A DNA stretch of 64,000 nt, taken from the NCBI RefSeq assembly GCF_900115595.1, contig NZ_FOXA01000001.1:372001-436000 (forward strand). The letters are read 5' to 3'. The position numbers and the translations under genes were made by a program. Numbering within the stretch: position 1 is the stretch's first letter; every line of letters begins with the position of its first letter. Under the pieces are notes generated by a model that saw nothing but the letters and a program-made list of their open reading frames with translations, was not told the origin of the DNA and made no database searches. Origin of the DNA: Tranquillimonas alkanivorans. Its GTDB lineage: Bacteria; Pseudomonadota; Alphaproteobacteria; Rhodobacterales; Rhodobacteraceae. This document shows, piece by piece, positions 9,149 through 17,194 of the stretch.

Positions 9149-9736
9149 ATGACGACCCGCAGGACCTTCCTCGCCGCCGGCGGGGCGGCCGCCGCCGTTC
9201 TGGCGTCCCCCGCCACCGCCGCCCTTTCGACCGCGGACCGCCCGCCGGGCCGCTTCGTCCGCCTGCCGCGCAGGTTCTTCCCGAAAGAGGTCGACGTGAA
9301 CCCCGCCCTTCCGGCAGGCGAGCTTCACGTGACGCCCGAAGATCACTTTCTCTACTGGACCCTGGGCAACGGTCGCGCCATCCGCTACGGCATCGCGCTC
9401 GGCGCGGCGGGGCGTAACTTCAAGGGCGTCGCCACCATCGCCCGCAAGGCCGAATGGCCGTCGTGGCGCCCGACCCGGAACATGATCCGGCTCGAGCCGC
9501 ACATCTACGGCAAATACCGCGATGGCCTGCCGGGCGGCCACCCAATGAACCCGCTGGGCTCGCGCGCGCTCTACATGTACCAGGGCGGCCGCGACACCTT
9601 CTACCGCGTGCACGGCACGCCGCAGCCCTGGACGATCGGCCAGTCCTTCTCCTCGGGCTGCGTCCGGCTTGTCAACCAGCACATCGAGCATCTCTATGCC
9701 CAGGTGCCCGTCGGCACGCGGATCGTCGTGCACTGA
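9149..9736 (+). CDS. L,D-transpeptidase (YkuD family), probably Tat-exported
   Basis: A 195-residue protein starting MTTRRTFLAAGG, a twin-arginine type signal with cleavage near ATAA. The YkuD catalytic signature is intact, HGT at 155-157 and SSGCVR with Cys171. These enzymes make 3-3 cross-links in peptidoglycan or attach proteins to it. The ATG at 9149 is chosen because upstream in-frame codons overlap the CHAD gene and would destroy the signal peptide. About 100 bp separate it from the CHAD gene on the same strand. Confidence 0.88.
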   Translation: MTTRRTFLAAGGAAAAVLASPATAALSTADRPPGRFVRLPRRFFPKEVDVNPALPAGELHVTPEDHFLYWTLGNGRAIRYGIALGAAGRNFKGVATIARKAEWPSWRPTRNMIRLEPHIYGKYRDGLPGGHPMNPLGSRALYMYQGGRDTFYRVHGTPQPWTIGQSFSSGCVRLVNQHIEHLYAQVPVGTRIVVH

Positions 9737-9787
9737 AGCCGCCCGGACCATCGGGAGGCCCACGCCTGGACCCGAAGAATCCCGCTT

Positions 9788-9839
9788 CATCTTCGGTCCG
9801 GAAAATATCCTCGGGGGTCCGGGGGCAGACAGCCCCCGG
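9788..9839. repeat. CATCTTCGGTCC-type intergenic repeat with hairpin
   Basis: The box catcttcggtccggaaaatatcc splits as CATCTTCGGTCC (9788-9799) and AAATATCC (9803-9810). It is followed by the 7-bp stem CCGGGGG/CCCCCGG (9819-9825 and 9833-9839). It lies between convergent genes (L,D-transpeptidase and peroxiredoxin). The same box recurs at 14114, 42155 and 59268. Position and hairpin suggest a shared 3-prime-end or dispersed repeat element. Confidence 0.7.
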
Positions 9840-9877
9840 ACGTCACCGCTGGCGCGAAGCCGCGACCGGTGTCCCGG

Positions 9878-10531
9878 TCAGGCCGGCAGCTTGGTCTTGC
9901 GCAGGTACGGCAGCACGGTGGTGAACTCGCCGTACTTGGCGCGCGCCTCCTCGTCGCTGACCGAGGTCGGAATGATCACGTCCTGGCCCACCTGCCAGTC
10001 GGCCGGCGTCGCCACGCCCTGCCCCGAGCTCGTCTGAAGCGCGTCGAGCGCGCGTACAATCTCGGCGAAGTTGCGGCCCACCGTCATCGGATAGGTCATC
10101 GACAGCTTCAGCTTCTTGTCCGGCCCGATGATGAAGACCGAGCGCACGGTCTGGCTGTCGGCCGGGGTGCGGCCGTCCGGCAGGTACGCCTCGGCCGGCA
10201 GCATGTCGAAGGCCTTGGACACCTCCAGCCCCTCGTCCGCGATGATCGGGAAGCCGACATTGCACGAGCCGGCGGTCTGGATGTCCTCGATCCAGCGGGT
10301 GTGATCCTCGACCGGATCGACCGACACGCCGATGACCTTGGTGTTGCGTTTGGTCCACTCGTCGGCCAGCTGCGCCACCGCGCCGAACTCGGTCGTGCAG
10401 ACCGGGGTGAAGTCCTTGGGGTGGCTGAACAGGATCGCCCAGCTGTCGCCGATCCAGTCGTGGAAGCGAATCTCGCCCTGGCTGGTCTGGGCGGTGAAGT
10501 CGGGAACGGTGTCGTTGATGCGAAGCGCCAT
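9878..10531 (-). CDS. 1-Cys peroxiredoxin (Prx6 type)
   Basis: A 217-residue thiol peroxidase that reduces hydrogen peroxide and organic hydroperoxides. The peroxidatic cysteine is Cys45 in FTPVCTTEFG. The protein has the long C-terminal extension of the Prx6 subfamily (ATPADWQVGQDVIIPTSVSD), and no resolving Cys is seen in the usual place. AGGAGG precedes the ATG at 10531. It is transcribed away from the dioxygenase/hydrolase pair, with about 280 bp between them that hold no convincing gene and probably both promoters. Confidence 0.92.
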   Translation of the reverse strand: MALRINDTVPDFTAQTSQGEIRFHDWIGDSWAILFSHPKDFTPVCTTEFGAVAQLADEWTKRNTKVIGVSVDPVEDHTRWIEDIQTAGSCNVGFPIIADEGLEVSKAFDMLPAEAYLPDGRTPADSQTVRSVFIIGPDKKLKLSMTYPMTVGRNFAEIVRALDALQTSSGQGVATPADWQVGQDVIIPTSVSDEEARAKYGEFTTVLPYLRKTKLPA

Positions 10532-10814
10532 GAGGACCTCCTTTCGATGTGACTTGGCGTGAACATAAGGTCTCGCGCGGCTAGGTGACAGGCCCGGTGC
10601 GCAGATCGGAACGCGGACCGCCGCGCCCGCGCTCCACGTGAAACGTCCATCCTGCCTTGGGCCGCGCCGTCCCTCCGCCGTTCGGGCCGACGCCGAGCCG
10701 GCGAAGATGTCGTCCCTGTGCGCCGATGCAGGAAACCGGTGCGCCGCCGCCGAGTTTCCCCGCATGAGCGCACGCCCTACCTTCACGGGCAACGCCAGCT
10801 CAGGGAGACTCGCC

Positions 10815-11744
10815 ATGCTGACCCAGATCAGGGGCATCCACCACGTCACGTCCCTCGCCTCGGACGCGCAAGAAAACAACGCCTTCTTCACCAAGGTGCT
10901 CGGCCTGCGCCGGGTCAAGAAAACGGTCAACTTCGACGCGCCCGACGTCTACCACCTGTATTACGGGGACGAGGTCGGCACGCCCGGCACCGTGATGACG
11001 TATTTCCCCTTCCCGAACGCCGCCCGCGGCACCCGCGGCGCGGGCGAGGTCGACGTCACCCGCTTCTCGATCCCGAAGGGCACTGCAGAGGCCTGGGCAG
11101 ACCGCCTGGCCTCGGCCGGGGTCGAGGGAATCGCGCGCTCACAGCTCTTCGGCGACACCGCGCTGGCCTTCTCCGGCCCCGACGGAGACGGCTTCGAACT
11201 GGTCGAGGCGGACGATCCCCGCACGCCTTGGACCGGTGGCGGCGTGGGTTCGGACATGGCAATCCGCGGCTTCCATTCCGCCCGCCTGCGCCTGAAGAAG
11301 ACTGCCGCGACCGAAGAGCTTCTGGCCTTCATGGGCTATGAAAAGCGGGCCACCGACGGCGCGCTCACCCGCTTCACCGTGGCCGGCGGCAACCCAGCCG
11401 ACGCCATCGACCTGGAACACGCACCCGAAGCGGCCCCGGCCCGGCAGGGCGCGGGCTCGGTGCACCACATCGCCTTCGCCGTCGACGACCGCGCCGCCCA
11501 GCTCGAGGTGCAAAAGGCCCTGACCGAAGCGGGCCACCGCATCACGCCGGTCATCGACCGCGACTATTTCTGGGCCATCTACTTCCGCACCCCCGGCGGC
11601 GTCCTGTTCGAGGTCGCCACCAACGAGCCGGGCTTCGACAGCGACGAGGACCGCGCGCATCTGGGCCAGTCGCTCAGGCTGCCGACGCAGCACGAGCACC
11701 TGCGCGCCCGGCTCGAGCAGCACCTGCAACCGATCGAGGACTGA
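10815..11744 (+). CDS. Ring-cleaving dioxygenase, two-domain VOC family (MhqO-like)
   Basis: A 309-residue protein with two vicinal-oxygen-chelate modules: GIHHVTSLASDAQENNAFF at the N-terminus and VHHIAFAVDDRAAQ near residue 215. VLFEVATNEPG carries the third metal-ligand type residue. This family includes MhqO/MhqA-type enzymes linked to hydroquinone and quinone detoxification. The start at 10815 is preferred (AGGGAGACT upstream). The stop is followed after one base by the hydrolase ATG, so the two are translationally linked. The substrate is inferred from gene-pair context only. Confidence 0.85.
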   Translation: MLTQIRGIHHVTSLASDAQENNAFFTKVLGLRRVKKTVNFDAPDVYHLYYGDEVGTPGTVMTYFPFPNAARGTRGAGEVDVTRFSIPKGTAEAWADRLASAGVEGIARSQLFGDTALAFSGPDGDGFELVEADDPRTPWTGGGVGSDMAIRGFHSARLRLKKTAATEELLAFMGYEKRATDGALTRFTVAGGNPADAIDLEHAPEAAPARQGAGSVHHIAFAVDDRAAQLEVQKALTEAGHRITPVIDRDYFWAIYFRTPGGVLFEVATNEPGFDSDEDRAHLGQSLRLPTQHEHLRARLEQHLQPIED

Positions 11745-11745
11745 C

Positions 11746-12342
11746 ATGAGCTATTTCGCCAACCGCACCGAGGCCGAGTCCGGCGCGCCGCTCGTCCTGA
11801 CCTTCCACGGCACGGGCGGGGACGAGTACCAGTTCCACGGCCTCGGCTCCGAACTGGTGCCGGGCGCCCACGTGGTGTCGCCCCGCGGCGACGTGGACGA
11901 AGGCGGGCACGCCCGCTTCTTCCGCCGCACCGGCGAAGGCGTCTACGACATGGAGGACCTGTCGCGCCGCACCGACACCATGGCGCAGTTCATCTTCGCC
12001 GAGAAGCTGCGCACCAGCCCAAGCCGCGTCATCGGGCTGGGATATTCGAACGGGGCGAACATCCTCGCCTCGCTGTCGTTCCGCCACGCTGACCTGGTGG
12101 ACGACCTGGTGCTGATGCACCCGCTGATCCCGTTCGACCCGGACCCGCAGCCGCTGCTGGCCGGGCACCGCGTCCTGATCACCGCCGGACGGCGCGATCC
12201 GATCTGCCCGCCCGACCTGACCGAGACGCTGAGCGCCTACTACGCCGCCCACGGCGCGGCCGTCACCACCCACTGGCACGACGGCGGGCACGAGGTCGCC
12301 CGCTCGGAACTCGAAGCCGCGCAGGCGTTCCTGTCCGAGTAG
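11746..12342 (+). CDS. Alpha/beta hydrolase, phospholipase/carboxylesterase family (MhqD-like)
   Basis: A 198-residue serine hydrolase. LTFHGTGGDEYQF gives the oxyanion region, GLGYSNGAN holds the nucleophile Ser, GRRDPICP the Asp and DGGHEV the His. MhqD-type enzymes occur beside MhqO-type dioxygenases in quinone-stress operons of other bacteria, and the same pair with 1-bp spacing is seen here. A joint role in breaking down quinone-like electrophiles is inferred. No nearby MarR-type regulator was seen. Confidence 0.85.
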   Translation: MSYFANRTEAESGAPLVLTFHGTGGDEYQFHGLGSELVPGAHVVSPRGDVDEGGHARFFRRTGEGVYDMEDLSRRTDTMAQFIFAEKLRTSPSRVIGLGYSNGANILASLSFRHADLVDDLVLMHPLIPFDPDPQPLLAGHRVLITAGRRDPICPPDLTETLSAYYAAHGAAVTTHWHDGGHEVARSELEAAQAFLSE

Positions 12343-12407
12343 GCCCGGCCATTCGCTCCGCCGGCAGCGCCTTGCCGCGCCTGCCGGCGAGGCGTAATCC
12401 TCGCCCC

Positions 12408-13442
12408 ATGACCGCGCCCGACATCACCTTCGTTCCCGACACCGTGCTCAAGCGCGACGTCTTCTCCGAGACCGTTTCGGGCCATGCCGCCGAGGACCCG
12501 GCGCACAAGCTCGCCCTGCGCAAGCTCGACGCGCTGCCTTGGGCCACGCGGCCCGTGGCGCGCCTGCTGGCCCGGCGCGAGGTACGGGGCCTGCGCGCGG
12601 TGCAGGGGATCGCGGGCACGCCGACGCTGCACCGCGCCGACCGCACAGGCATCTTGCGCGACTGGGCCGAGGGCACGCCGCTGCAACTGGCGAAACCGCG
12701 CGACCCGGCGTGGTACGCCGATGCCCGCCGGCTTTTGCGCGAGATGCGGCGGAGGGGCGTGACCCACAACGACCTGGCCAAGCCGCAGAACTGGCTGATG
12801 ACGCCCGACGGCCGCGCCGCCGTCATCGACTTCCAGCTCGCCCGCACCCACGCGCGCAAGGGCCGGTGGTTTCGGCTGTCCGCATACGAGGACCTGCGCC
12901 ACCTCATAAAGATGAAGCGGAAGTTCGCGCCGCAACTGATGACCCCGACCGAACGCCGCATCGCCGGGCGCCGGTCGCTGCCGTCGCGGGCGTGGCGCGC
13001 GACGGTGAAACCGGTCTACAACTTCGTCACCCGCCGCCTGATGAACTGGTCCGACGCCGAGGGCGCGGGCCTGCGCCTTTCGCAGGAAGGGCCGAAGATC
13101 CGCGACACCCTGCTTGCCCACCCGCAGGTCACCGGCGCGGCGCTTTCGACCTTTCCGCAATCGGGTCATGGCGTCGGCCTTTATGCCTTCGTCGAAACCC
13201 CGCTCGACCGCGACGCCCTGCGCCGGCTGGTGCCGGCCGACCGGGTCGAACATGTCCAGCCCGTCCCCGCCCTGCCGCGCACGGAGGGCGAGGTGCGGCA
13301 GGACGTGCTGGACCTGGTCGCGATGAACCGCATCGACGAACTGGAAACGCTGCTGGCGCGTGAACCGGCGCTCGCGGACACCGTCCGCCCCATCGTCGCC
13401 GGGCGCGAGAACCTCACCGACCGGCAGCTTCGCAAGCGCTAG
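12408..13442 (+). CDS. RIO-like protein kinase with C-terminal ANL-like domain
   Basis: A 344-residue protein. Residues 60-145 look like the C-lobe of a small RIO/Bud32-like kinase: the catalytic loop HNDLAKPQN (120-128, Asp122) and VIDFQLA, where DFG is replaced by DFQ (141-143). The glycine-rich loop and lysine are hard to place. Residues 228-305 (KIRDTLLAHPQVTGAAL ... LPRTEGEVRQDVL) resemble the C-terminal lid domain of acyl-adenylate-forming ligases. The role is unknown. Its TAG stop shares four bases (ctag) with the stop of the convergent rluA-type gene. Confidence 0.75.
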   Translation: MTAPDITFVPDTVLKRDVFSETVSGHAAEDPAHKLALRKLDALPWATRPVARLLARREVRGLRAVQGIAGTPTLHRADRTGILRDWAEGTPLQLAKPRDPAWYADARRLLREMRRRGVTHNDLAKPQNWLMTPDGRAAVIDFQLARTHARKGRWFRLSAYEDLRHLIKMKRKFAPQLMTPTERRIAGRRSLPSRAWRATVKPVYNFVTRRLMNWSDAEGAGLRLSQEGPKIRDTLLAHPQVTGAALSTFPQSGHGVGLYAFVETPLDRDALRRLVPADRVEHVQPVPALPRTEGEVRQDVLDLVAMNRIDELETLLAREPALADTVRPIVAGRENLTDRQLRKR

Positions 13443-14086
13443 AACGGCGCCTTCGCGCGGAACCGCACCCCGGCGCCGCCATCGGGGTGGCGCAGGCGCA
13501 GCTCCTCGGAGTGCAGCATCAGGCGGGGAAAATCGCGCGCCGCGCCCTCGGCATAGAACGGGTCGCCCAGGATCGGGTGGCCGAGTTCCTTCATGTGCAC
13601 CCGCAGCTGGTGCGACCGGCCGGTCCTGGGAAACAGCCGCACCCGGCTTTCGCCGCCACCGCGCTTCAGCACCTTCCAGTCGGTCTGCGCCGGCTTGCCA
13701 TTCTCGTGATCGACCATCTGCCGCGGGCGGTTCGGCCAATCCACGATCAGCGGCAGGTCGATCGTCCCGCTGCTTTCGGCCACCTCGCCCCGGACGCGGG
13801 CGACATAGGTCTTCTTCGCCTGCCGCTTCTCGAACTGGAGCCCTAGGTGCCGCTGGGCCGAGGGCGTCAGCGCGAAGATCATCACGCCCGACGTGTCCCG
13901 GTCCAGCCGGTGCACCAGCAGCGCCTGCGGAAAGGCCGCCTGCACCCGGCTCAGCAGGCAATCGGACAGGTGTTCGCCCTTGCCCGGCACGGACAGAAGG
14001 CCCGAGGGCTTGTCGACCACGAGGATCTCGTGATCCTCGTGCACCACCGCCAGCGGCTCCTGCGGCGGGTCATAGACGTCGTCCAT
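13439..14086 (-). CDS. RluA-family pseudouridine synthase
   Basis: A 215-residue enzyme that isomerises uridine in rRNA or tRNA. The catalytic motif HRLDRDTSG (59-67, Asp62) and the GRSHQLRVHM motif are intact. There is no S4 RNA-binding domain, as in RluA-like short forms. The ATG at 14086 gives MDDVYDPPQ; a longer frame from 14116 runs into the adjacent repeat and is less likely. The target base cannot be assigned. Its end overlaps the convergent kinase gene by 4 bp. Confidence 0.9.
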   Translation of the reverse strand: MDDVYDPPQEPLAVVHEDHEILVVDKPSGLLSVPGKGEHLSDCLLSRVQAAFPQALLVHRLDRDTSGVMIFALTPSAQRHLGLQFEKRQAKKTYVARVRGEVAESSGTIDLPLIVDWPNRPRQMVDHENGKPAQTDWKVLKRGGGESRVRLFPRTGRSHQLRVHMKELGHPILGDPFYAEGAARDFPRLMLHSEELRLRHPDGGAGVRFRAKAPF

Positions 14087-14113
14087 GCCGTCCCCCGGGG
14101 CGCGCACCCGCCC

Positions 14114-14200
14114 CATCTTCGGTCTTGAAATATCCCGGGGTCCGGGGCGGAGCCCCGGTCCGCCGGTCGCGGCCTGCGCCGGGGCCGAAACCCCGGCGCA
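14114..14200. repeat. CATCTTCGGTC-type repeat plus two GC hairpins
   Basis: The box CATCTTCGGTC...AAATATCC is at 14114-14135. It is followed by CCGGGGC/GCCCCGG (14142-14158, 3-base loop) and TGCGCCGGGG/CCCCGGCGCA (14175-14200, 10-bp perfect stem). It fills the space between asd and the rluA-type gene. The second hairpin begins only 10 bp past the asd stop and could act as a 3-prime stabilising stem or terminator, although no U-tract follows it. Confidence 0.65.
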
Positions 14201-14210
14201 ACGGCCCGGT

Positions 14211-15233
14211 TCAGCCCTTCTTGAGCACCCGCTGGCCCAGCACCTCTGCGATCTGCACCGCGTTCAGCGCCGCGCCCTTGCGCAGGTTGTCGCTGACGCA
14301 CCACAGGTTGATGCCGTTCTCGATGGTGGGATCCTGGCGAATGCGGCTGATGAAGGTCGCGAAGTCGCCCACGCACTCGACCGGCGTGACGTAGCCGCCG
14401 TCCTCGCGCTTGTCGACGACCATGATTCCCGGCGCCTCGCGCAGGATGTCGCGGGCCTCGTCCTCGTCCAGGAATTCCTCGAACTCGATGTTGATCGCCT
14501 CCGAGTGGCCGACGAAGACCGGCACGCGCACGCAGGTCGCGGTCAGCTTGATGTTCGGGTCGACGATCTTCTTCGTCTCGGCGACCATCTTCCACTCTTC
14601 CTTGGTCGAACCGTCGTCGAGGAAGACGTCGATATGCGGGATCACGTTGAACGCGATCTGCTTGGGATAGACCTTGGGCGCGACTTCCTGGCCCGGCACG
14701 TACATGCCCTTGGTCTGGTCCCAGAGCTCGTCGATGGCCTCTTTGCCCGAGCCCGAGACGGACTGGTAGGTCGAGACGACGACGCGCTTGATCTTCGCGC
14801 GGTCGTGCAGCGGCTTGAGCGCCACAACCATCTGCGCGGTCGAGCAGTTAGGATTGGCGATGATGTTCTTCTTGGAGTAGCCCTCGACTGCCTCGGGGTT
14901 CACTTCCGGAACCACCAGCGGCACGTCGGGGTCGTAGCGGTAGAGCGACGAGTTGTCGATCACCACGCAGCCGGCCTTGGCGGCCTTGGGCGCGTATTCC
15001 TTCGTCGCGTCCGACCCGATCGCGAACAGCGCCATGTCCCAGCCCGAGAAGTCGAACTGCGCCAGGTCCTGGGTCTTCAGCGTCTTGTCGCCGAAGCTGA
15101 CCTCGGTCCCGAGGCTGCGGCGCGAGGCGAGCGCGGCGATCTCGTCGACCGGGAAGTGGCGCTCGGCCAGGATGTTCAGCATTTCACGGCCCACGTTGCC
15201 CGTGGCGCCGACGACGGCGACTCGATAGCCCAT
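14211..15233 (-). CDS. asd: Aspartate-semialdehyde dehydrogenase
   Basis: A 340-residue enzyme that reduces beta-aspartyl phosphate to aspartate semialdehyde, the branch point to lysine/diaminopimelate and to threonine/methionine. The NADP-binding GATGNVG is at residues 9-15. The catalytic Cys130 lies in NPNCSTAQ, and the substrate-binding TYQSVSGSGKEA and C-terminal RKGAALN segments are present. The N-terminus MGYRVAVVGATG fits the family exactly. It stands alone and is transcribed leftward. Other genes of the same route in the window are dapD and dapE. Confidence 0.96.
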   Translation of the reverse strand: MGYRVAVVGATGNVGREMLNILAERHFPVDEIAALASRRSLGTEVSFGDKTLKTQDLAQFDFSGWDMALFAIGSDATKEYAPKAAKAGCVVIDNSSLYRYDPDVPLVVPEVNPEAVEGYSKKNIIANPNCSTAQMVVALKPLHDRAKIKRVVVSTYQSVSGSGKEAIDELWDQTKGMYVPGQEVAPKVYPKQIAFNVIPHIDVFLDDGSTKEEWKMVAETKKIVDPNIKLTATCVRVPVFVGHSEAINIEFEEFLDEDEARDILREAPGIMVVDKREDGGYVTPVECVGDFATFISRIRQDPTIENGINLWCVSDNLRKGAALNAVQIAEVLGQRVLKKG

Positions 15234-15305
15234 ATGGGTCTCCTTGGTTCTCTTTAAGCGCGGGGTTCTATAGCAGGCGCCTGCAAAGCGGAAGGGGCCC
15301 CGGAG

Positions 15306-16112
15306 TCAGTCGCCTGCGGCCTCCTCGCGCCAGCCGCGGCCCTGCCGGACGAAGGCATGGCTGGACGCCAGCTTGAATGTCGGGGTGGCGCCGGCGACGT
15401 AGCGGTCTATCCTCACGTGATCGGGATCGAGCGTGAGAAGGTTGAAGTCGTTCTCCTCGCCCCGCAGCCGGGTGGACAGGCCGGTGCCGGCCTGCACCAG
15501 CAGCGTCTCGGCCTCGCCCGCCTCGGCCTTCATCGGGCCGGCCCGCCAGGAATGCAGGTGCCCGCACAGCACGACGTCGGCCCCGCACTCGGCCATAGCG
15601 CCGGCGGCCTTAGTCGCCCCGCGCATGAGCTTCTTGTCCACGCCCGGCGCGTGCTCCAGCGGGTGGTGCAGCGCCACGACGCGCACCTTGTGCGGCCGCG
15701 CATCGAAGGCGTCGCAGACCCGGCGGACGGTGTGCGAGTGGATGCGCCCGCTCTGCCAGGCCAGCGGGTTCACGGTGTTTACGCCGACGACCTCCATCTC
15801 GTCGTCGGACCAGCCGGGCTCGAGATCGCGGTTCACGATCTTGCGGTAGCGCGAAAAGGGCCGCAGCAGCCTGACCCAGAACTCGTCGAGCGGCACGTCG
15901 TGGTTGCCCGGCACGGTCAGCACCGGCACGCGGATGCGGTCGATGAAGCTTTTCGCTTCGCGGAACTGGTGCCGGCGCGCGCGCTGGGTCAGGTCGCCCG
16001 AGACCACGACGAGGTCCGGGGCCAGCTCCTCGATTCGCTTGAGCAGCGGCGCCACGAGGTCCATGCGCGTGCGCCCGAAATGCAGGTCGGAGAGGTGAAG
16101 AAGCCGGCTCAT
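15306..16112 (-). CDS. Calcineurin-like metallophosphoesterase
   Basis: A 268-residue binuclear metal phosphoesterase. The motifs appear in order: LHLSDLHFG (residues 5-13), [25 protein letters not shown] and LCGHLHSW. Family members cleave cyclic nucleotides, lipid headgroups or other phosphoesters; the substrate is not clear. Its ATG overlaps the stop of the upstream lipid-kinase gene (ATGA), so the two are co-translated. A joint role in phospholipid-derived metabolites is a fair inference but unproven. Confidence 0.88.
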   Translation of the reverse strand: MSRLLHLSDLHFGRTRMDLVAPLLKRIEELAPDLVVVSGDLTQRARRHQFREAKSFIDRIRVPVLTVPGNHDVPLDEFWVRLLRPFSRYRKIVNRDLEPGWSDDEMEVVGVNTVNPLAWQSGRIHSHTVRRVCDAFDARPHKVRVVALHHPLEHAPGVDKKLMRGATKAAGAMAECGADVVLCGHLHSWRAGPMKAEAGEAETLLVQAGTGLSTRLRGEENDFNLLTLDPDHVRIDRYVAGATPTFKLASSHAFVRQGRGWREEAAGD

Positions 16113-17038
16113 CCCGCGCCCTCCCGCGCGTCGGGCGTGATCACCTGCAACGCGTCGCGGCGCTGGCGGAAGCGGATCGGCGCGCGCATCTTCTCGCGCT
16201 CGCCGTCGCGGGCGACGAGCCAGCGACCCTGCCCCTCGACATCGACCTCGTGGCCGTGCAGCAGTTCGAAGTCGCGGTTCTGCGTCATGCTTCGCCCCAT
16301 CAGCAGGATCGCGTATTTCAGCAGCCCCCAGCGCCCGACATCGGGGGCGAGGAACACGGCGAACGCCCCGTTGCGGATGTAGTCGGCCCCGTCCAGCCCG
16401 AACTCTTCAAGCTGATAGGCCGAGTGGGCGACGAAGATCAGCGGCGTCTTCCGGCGCCGCCGCTTGCCATCGACGACCACCCGCACCGTGCGCGCCCGGC
16501 GGAAGCCCACCAGCGTCAGCAGCACCGACCAGTAGGCCGCGATCTGCGACCGGCCCCAGCGGCGATAGACGTCTTCGCGCATCTCCAGGATCGCCGGGTA
16601 GACGCCGAGGCTGGCGTTGTTCAGGAACAGCTTGCCGTTGACCTCGGCCACCATGACCGGTCGCGCCCGGCCTTCGAGCAGCAGCGCCAGCGCCTGCTCG
16701 ATGTCGAGCGGGATGCCGAGCCCGCGCGCGAAGAAGTTGAACGTGCCCATGGGCAGGATGCCCAGCCGGGCGTCGGTGCCGTGCAGGGCATCGGCCACCG
16801 CACCAATGGTGCCGTCGCCACCCGCCGCGACGATGGTGCCATAGCCGTCCTCGACCGCGGCGCGCGCCGCAGCGTCCGGCGCTTCGGCCTCGCGCAGTTC
16901 GTGCACCTTCACCCGGTCGGGATGCACCTGCGCGAAGGCATGCACGGTTTCGTCCAGCCGCGCGTCCCCCTGCTTGCCCGAGCCGGGGTTCAACAGGATA
17001 CAGATCCGGTCAGGGGAACCGGGGTCGAAGGGGCTCAT
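16109..17038 (-). CDS. Diacylglycerol kinase-family lipid kinase
   Basis: A 309-residue kinase of the DAGK/YegS type. The N-terminal nucleotide site has NPGSGK (about 18-23), and [15 protein letters not shown] and [15 protein letters not shown] are the classic GGDGT and GTxNxFA signatures. The C-terminal half is the beta-rich lipid-binding domain. It phosphorylates a diacylglycerol- or sphingoid-like lipid. The start at 17038 has GGAGA five bases upstream. It shares ATGA with the following phosphoesterase gene. Confidence 0.88.
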   Translation of the reverse strand: MSPFDPGSPDRICILLNPGSGKQGDARLDETVHAFAQVHPDRVKVHELREAEAPDAAARAAVEDGYGTIVAAGGDGTIGAVADALHGTDARLGILPMGTFNFFARGLGIPLDIEQALALLLEGRARPVMVAEVNGKLFLNNASLGVYPAILEMREDVYRRWGRSQIAAYWSVLLTLVGFRRARTVRVVVDGKRRRRKTPLIFVAHSAYQLEEFGLDGADYIRNGAFAVFLAPDVGRWGLLKYAILLMGRSMTQNRDFELLHGHEVDVEGQGRWLVARDGEREKMRAPIRFRQRRDALQVITPDAREGAG

Positions 17039-17107
17039 CGGCGTCTCCGGGCGATCACGTTTGCGTCCTCGCCTGAAACCTCGGCCAGGGGCGGCGGGTT
17101 CCGTGCC

Positions 17108-17137
17108 TTGACTTCGTTGCAAATGCAACGATATCAC
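17108..17137 (+). promoter_or_regulatory. hmgA promoter with embedded palindromic operator
   Basis: A sigma70-like pair TTGACT (17108-17113) and TATCAC (17132-17137) is spaced 18 bp. The spacer is almost filled by the palindrome TCGTTGCAAATGCAACGA (17114-17131; 8-bp arms, 2-bp centre). A dimeric repressor bound here would block RNA polymerase. MarR- and IclR-type regulators of homogentisate catabolism use sites of this form. No regulator gene is adjacent. The hmgA ATG is about 58 bp downstream. Confidence 0.7.
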
Positions 17138-17194
17138 GTCTGCGACGCCAGGGGCACCCGATTCCGCTCCGCCGCAAACCCTCGGGAGGCACAG

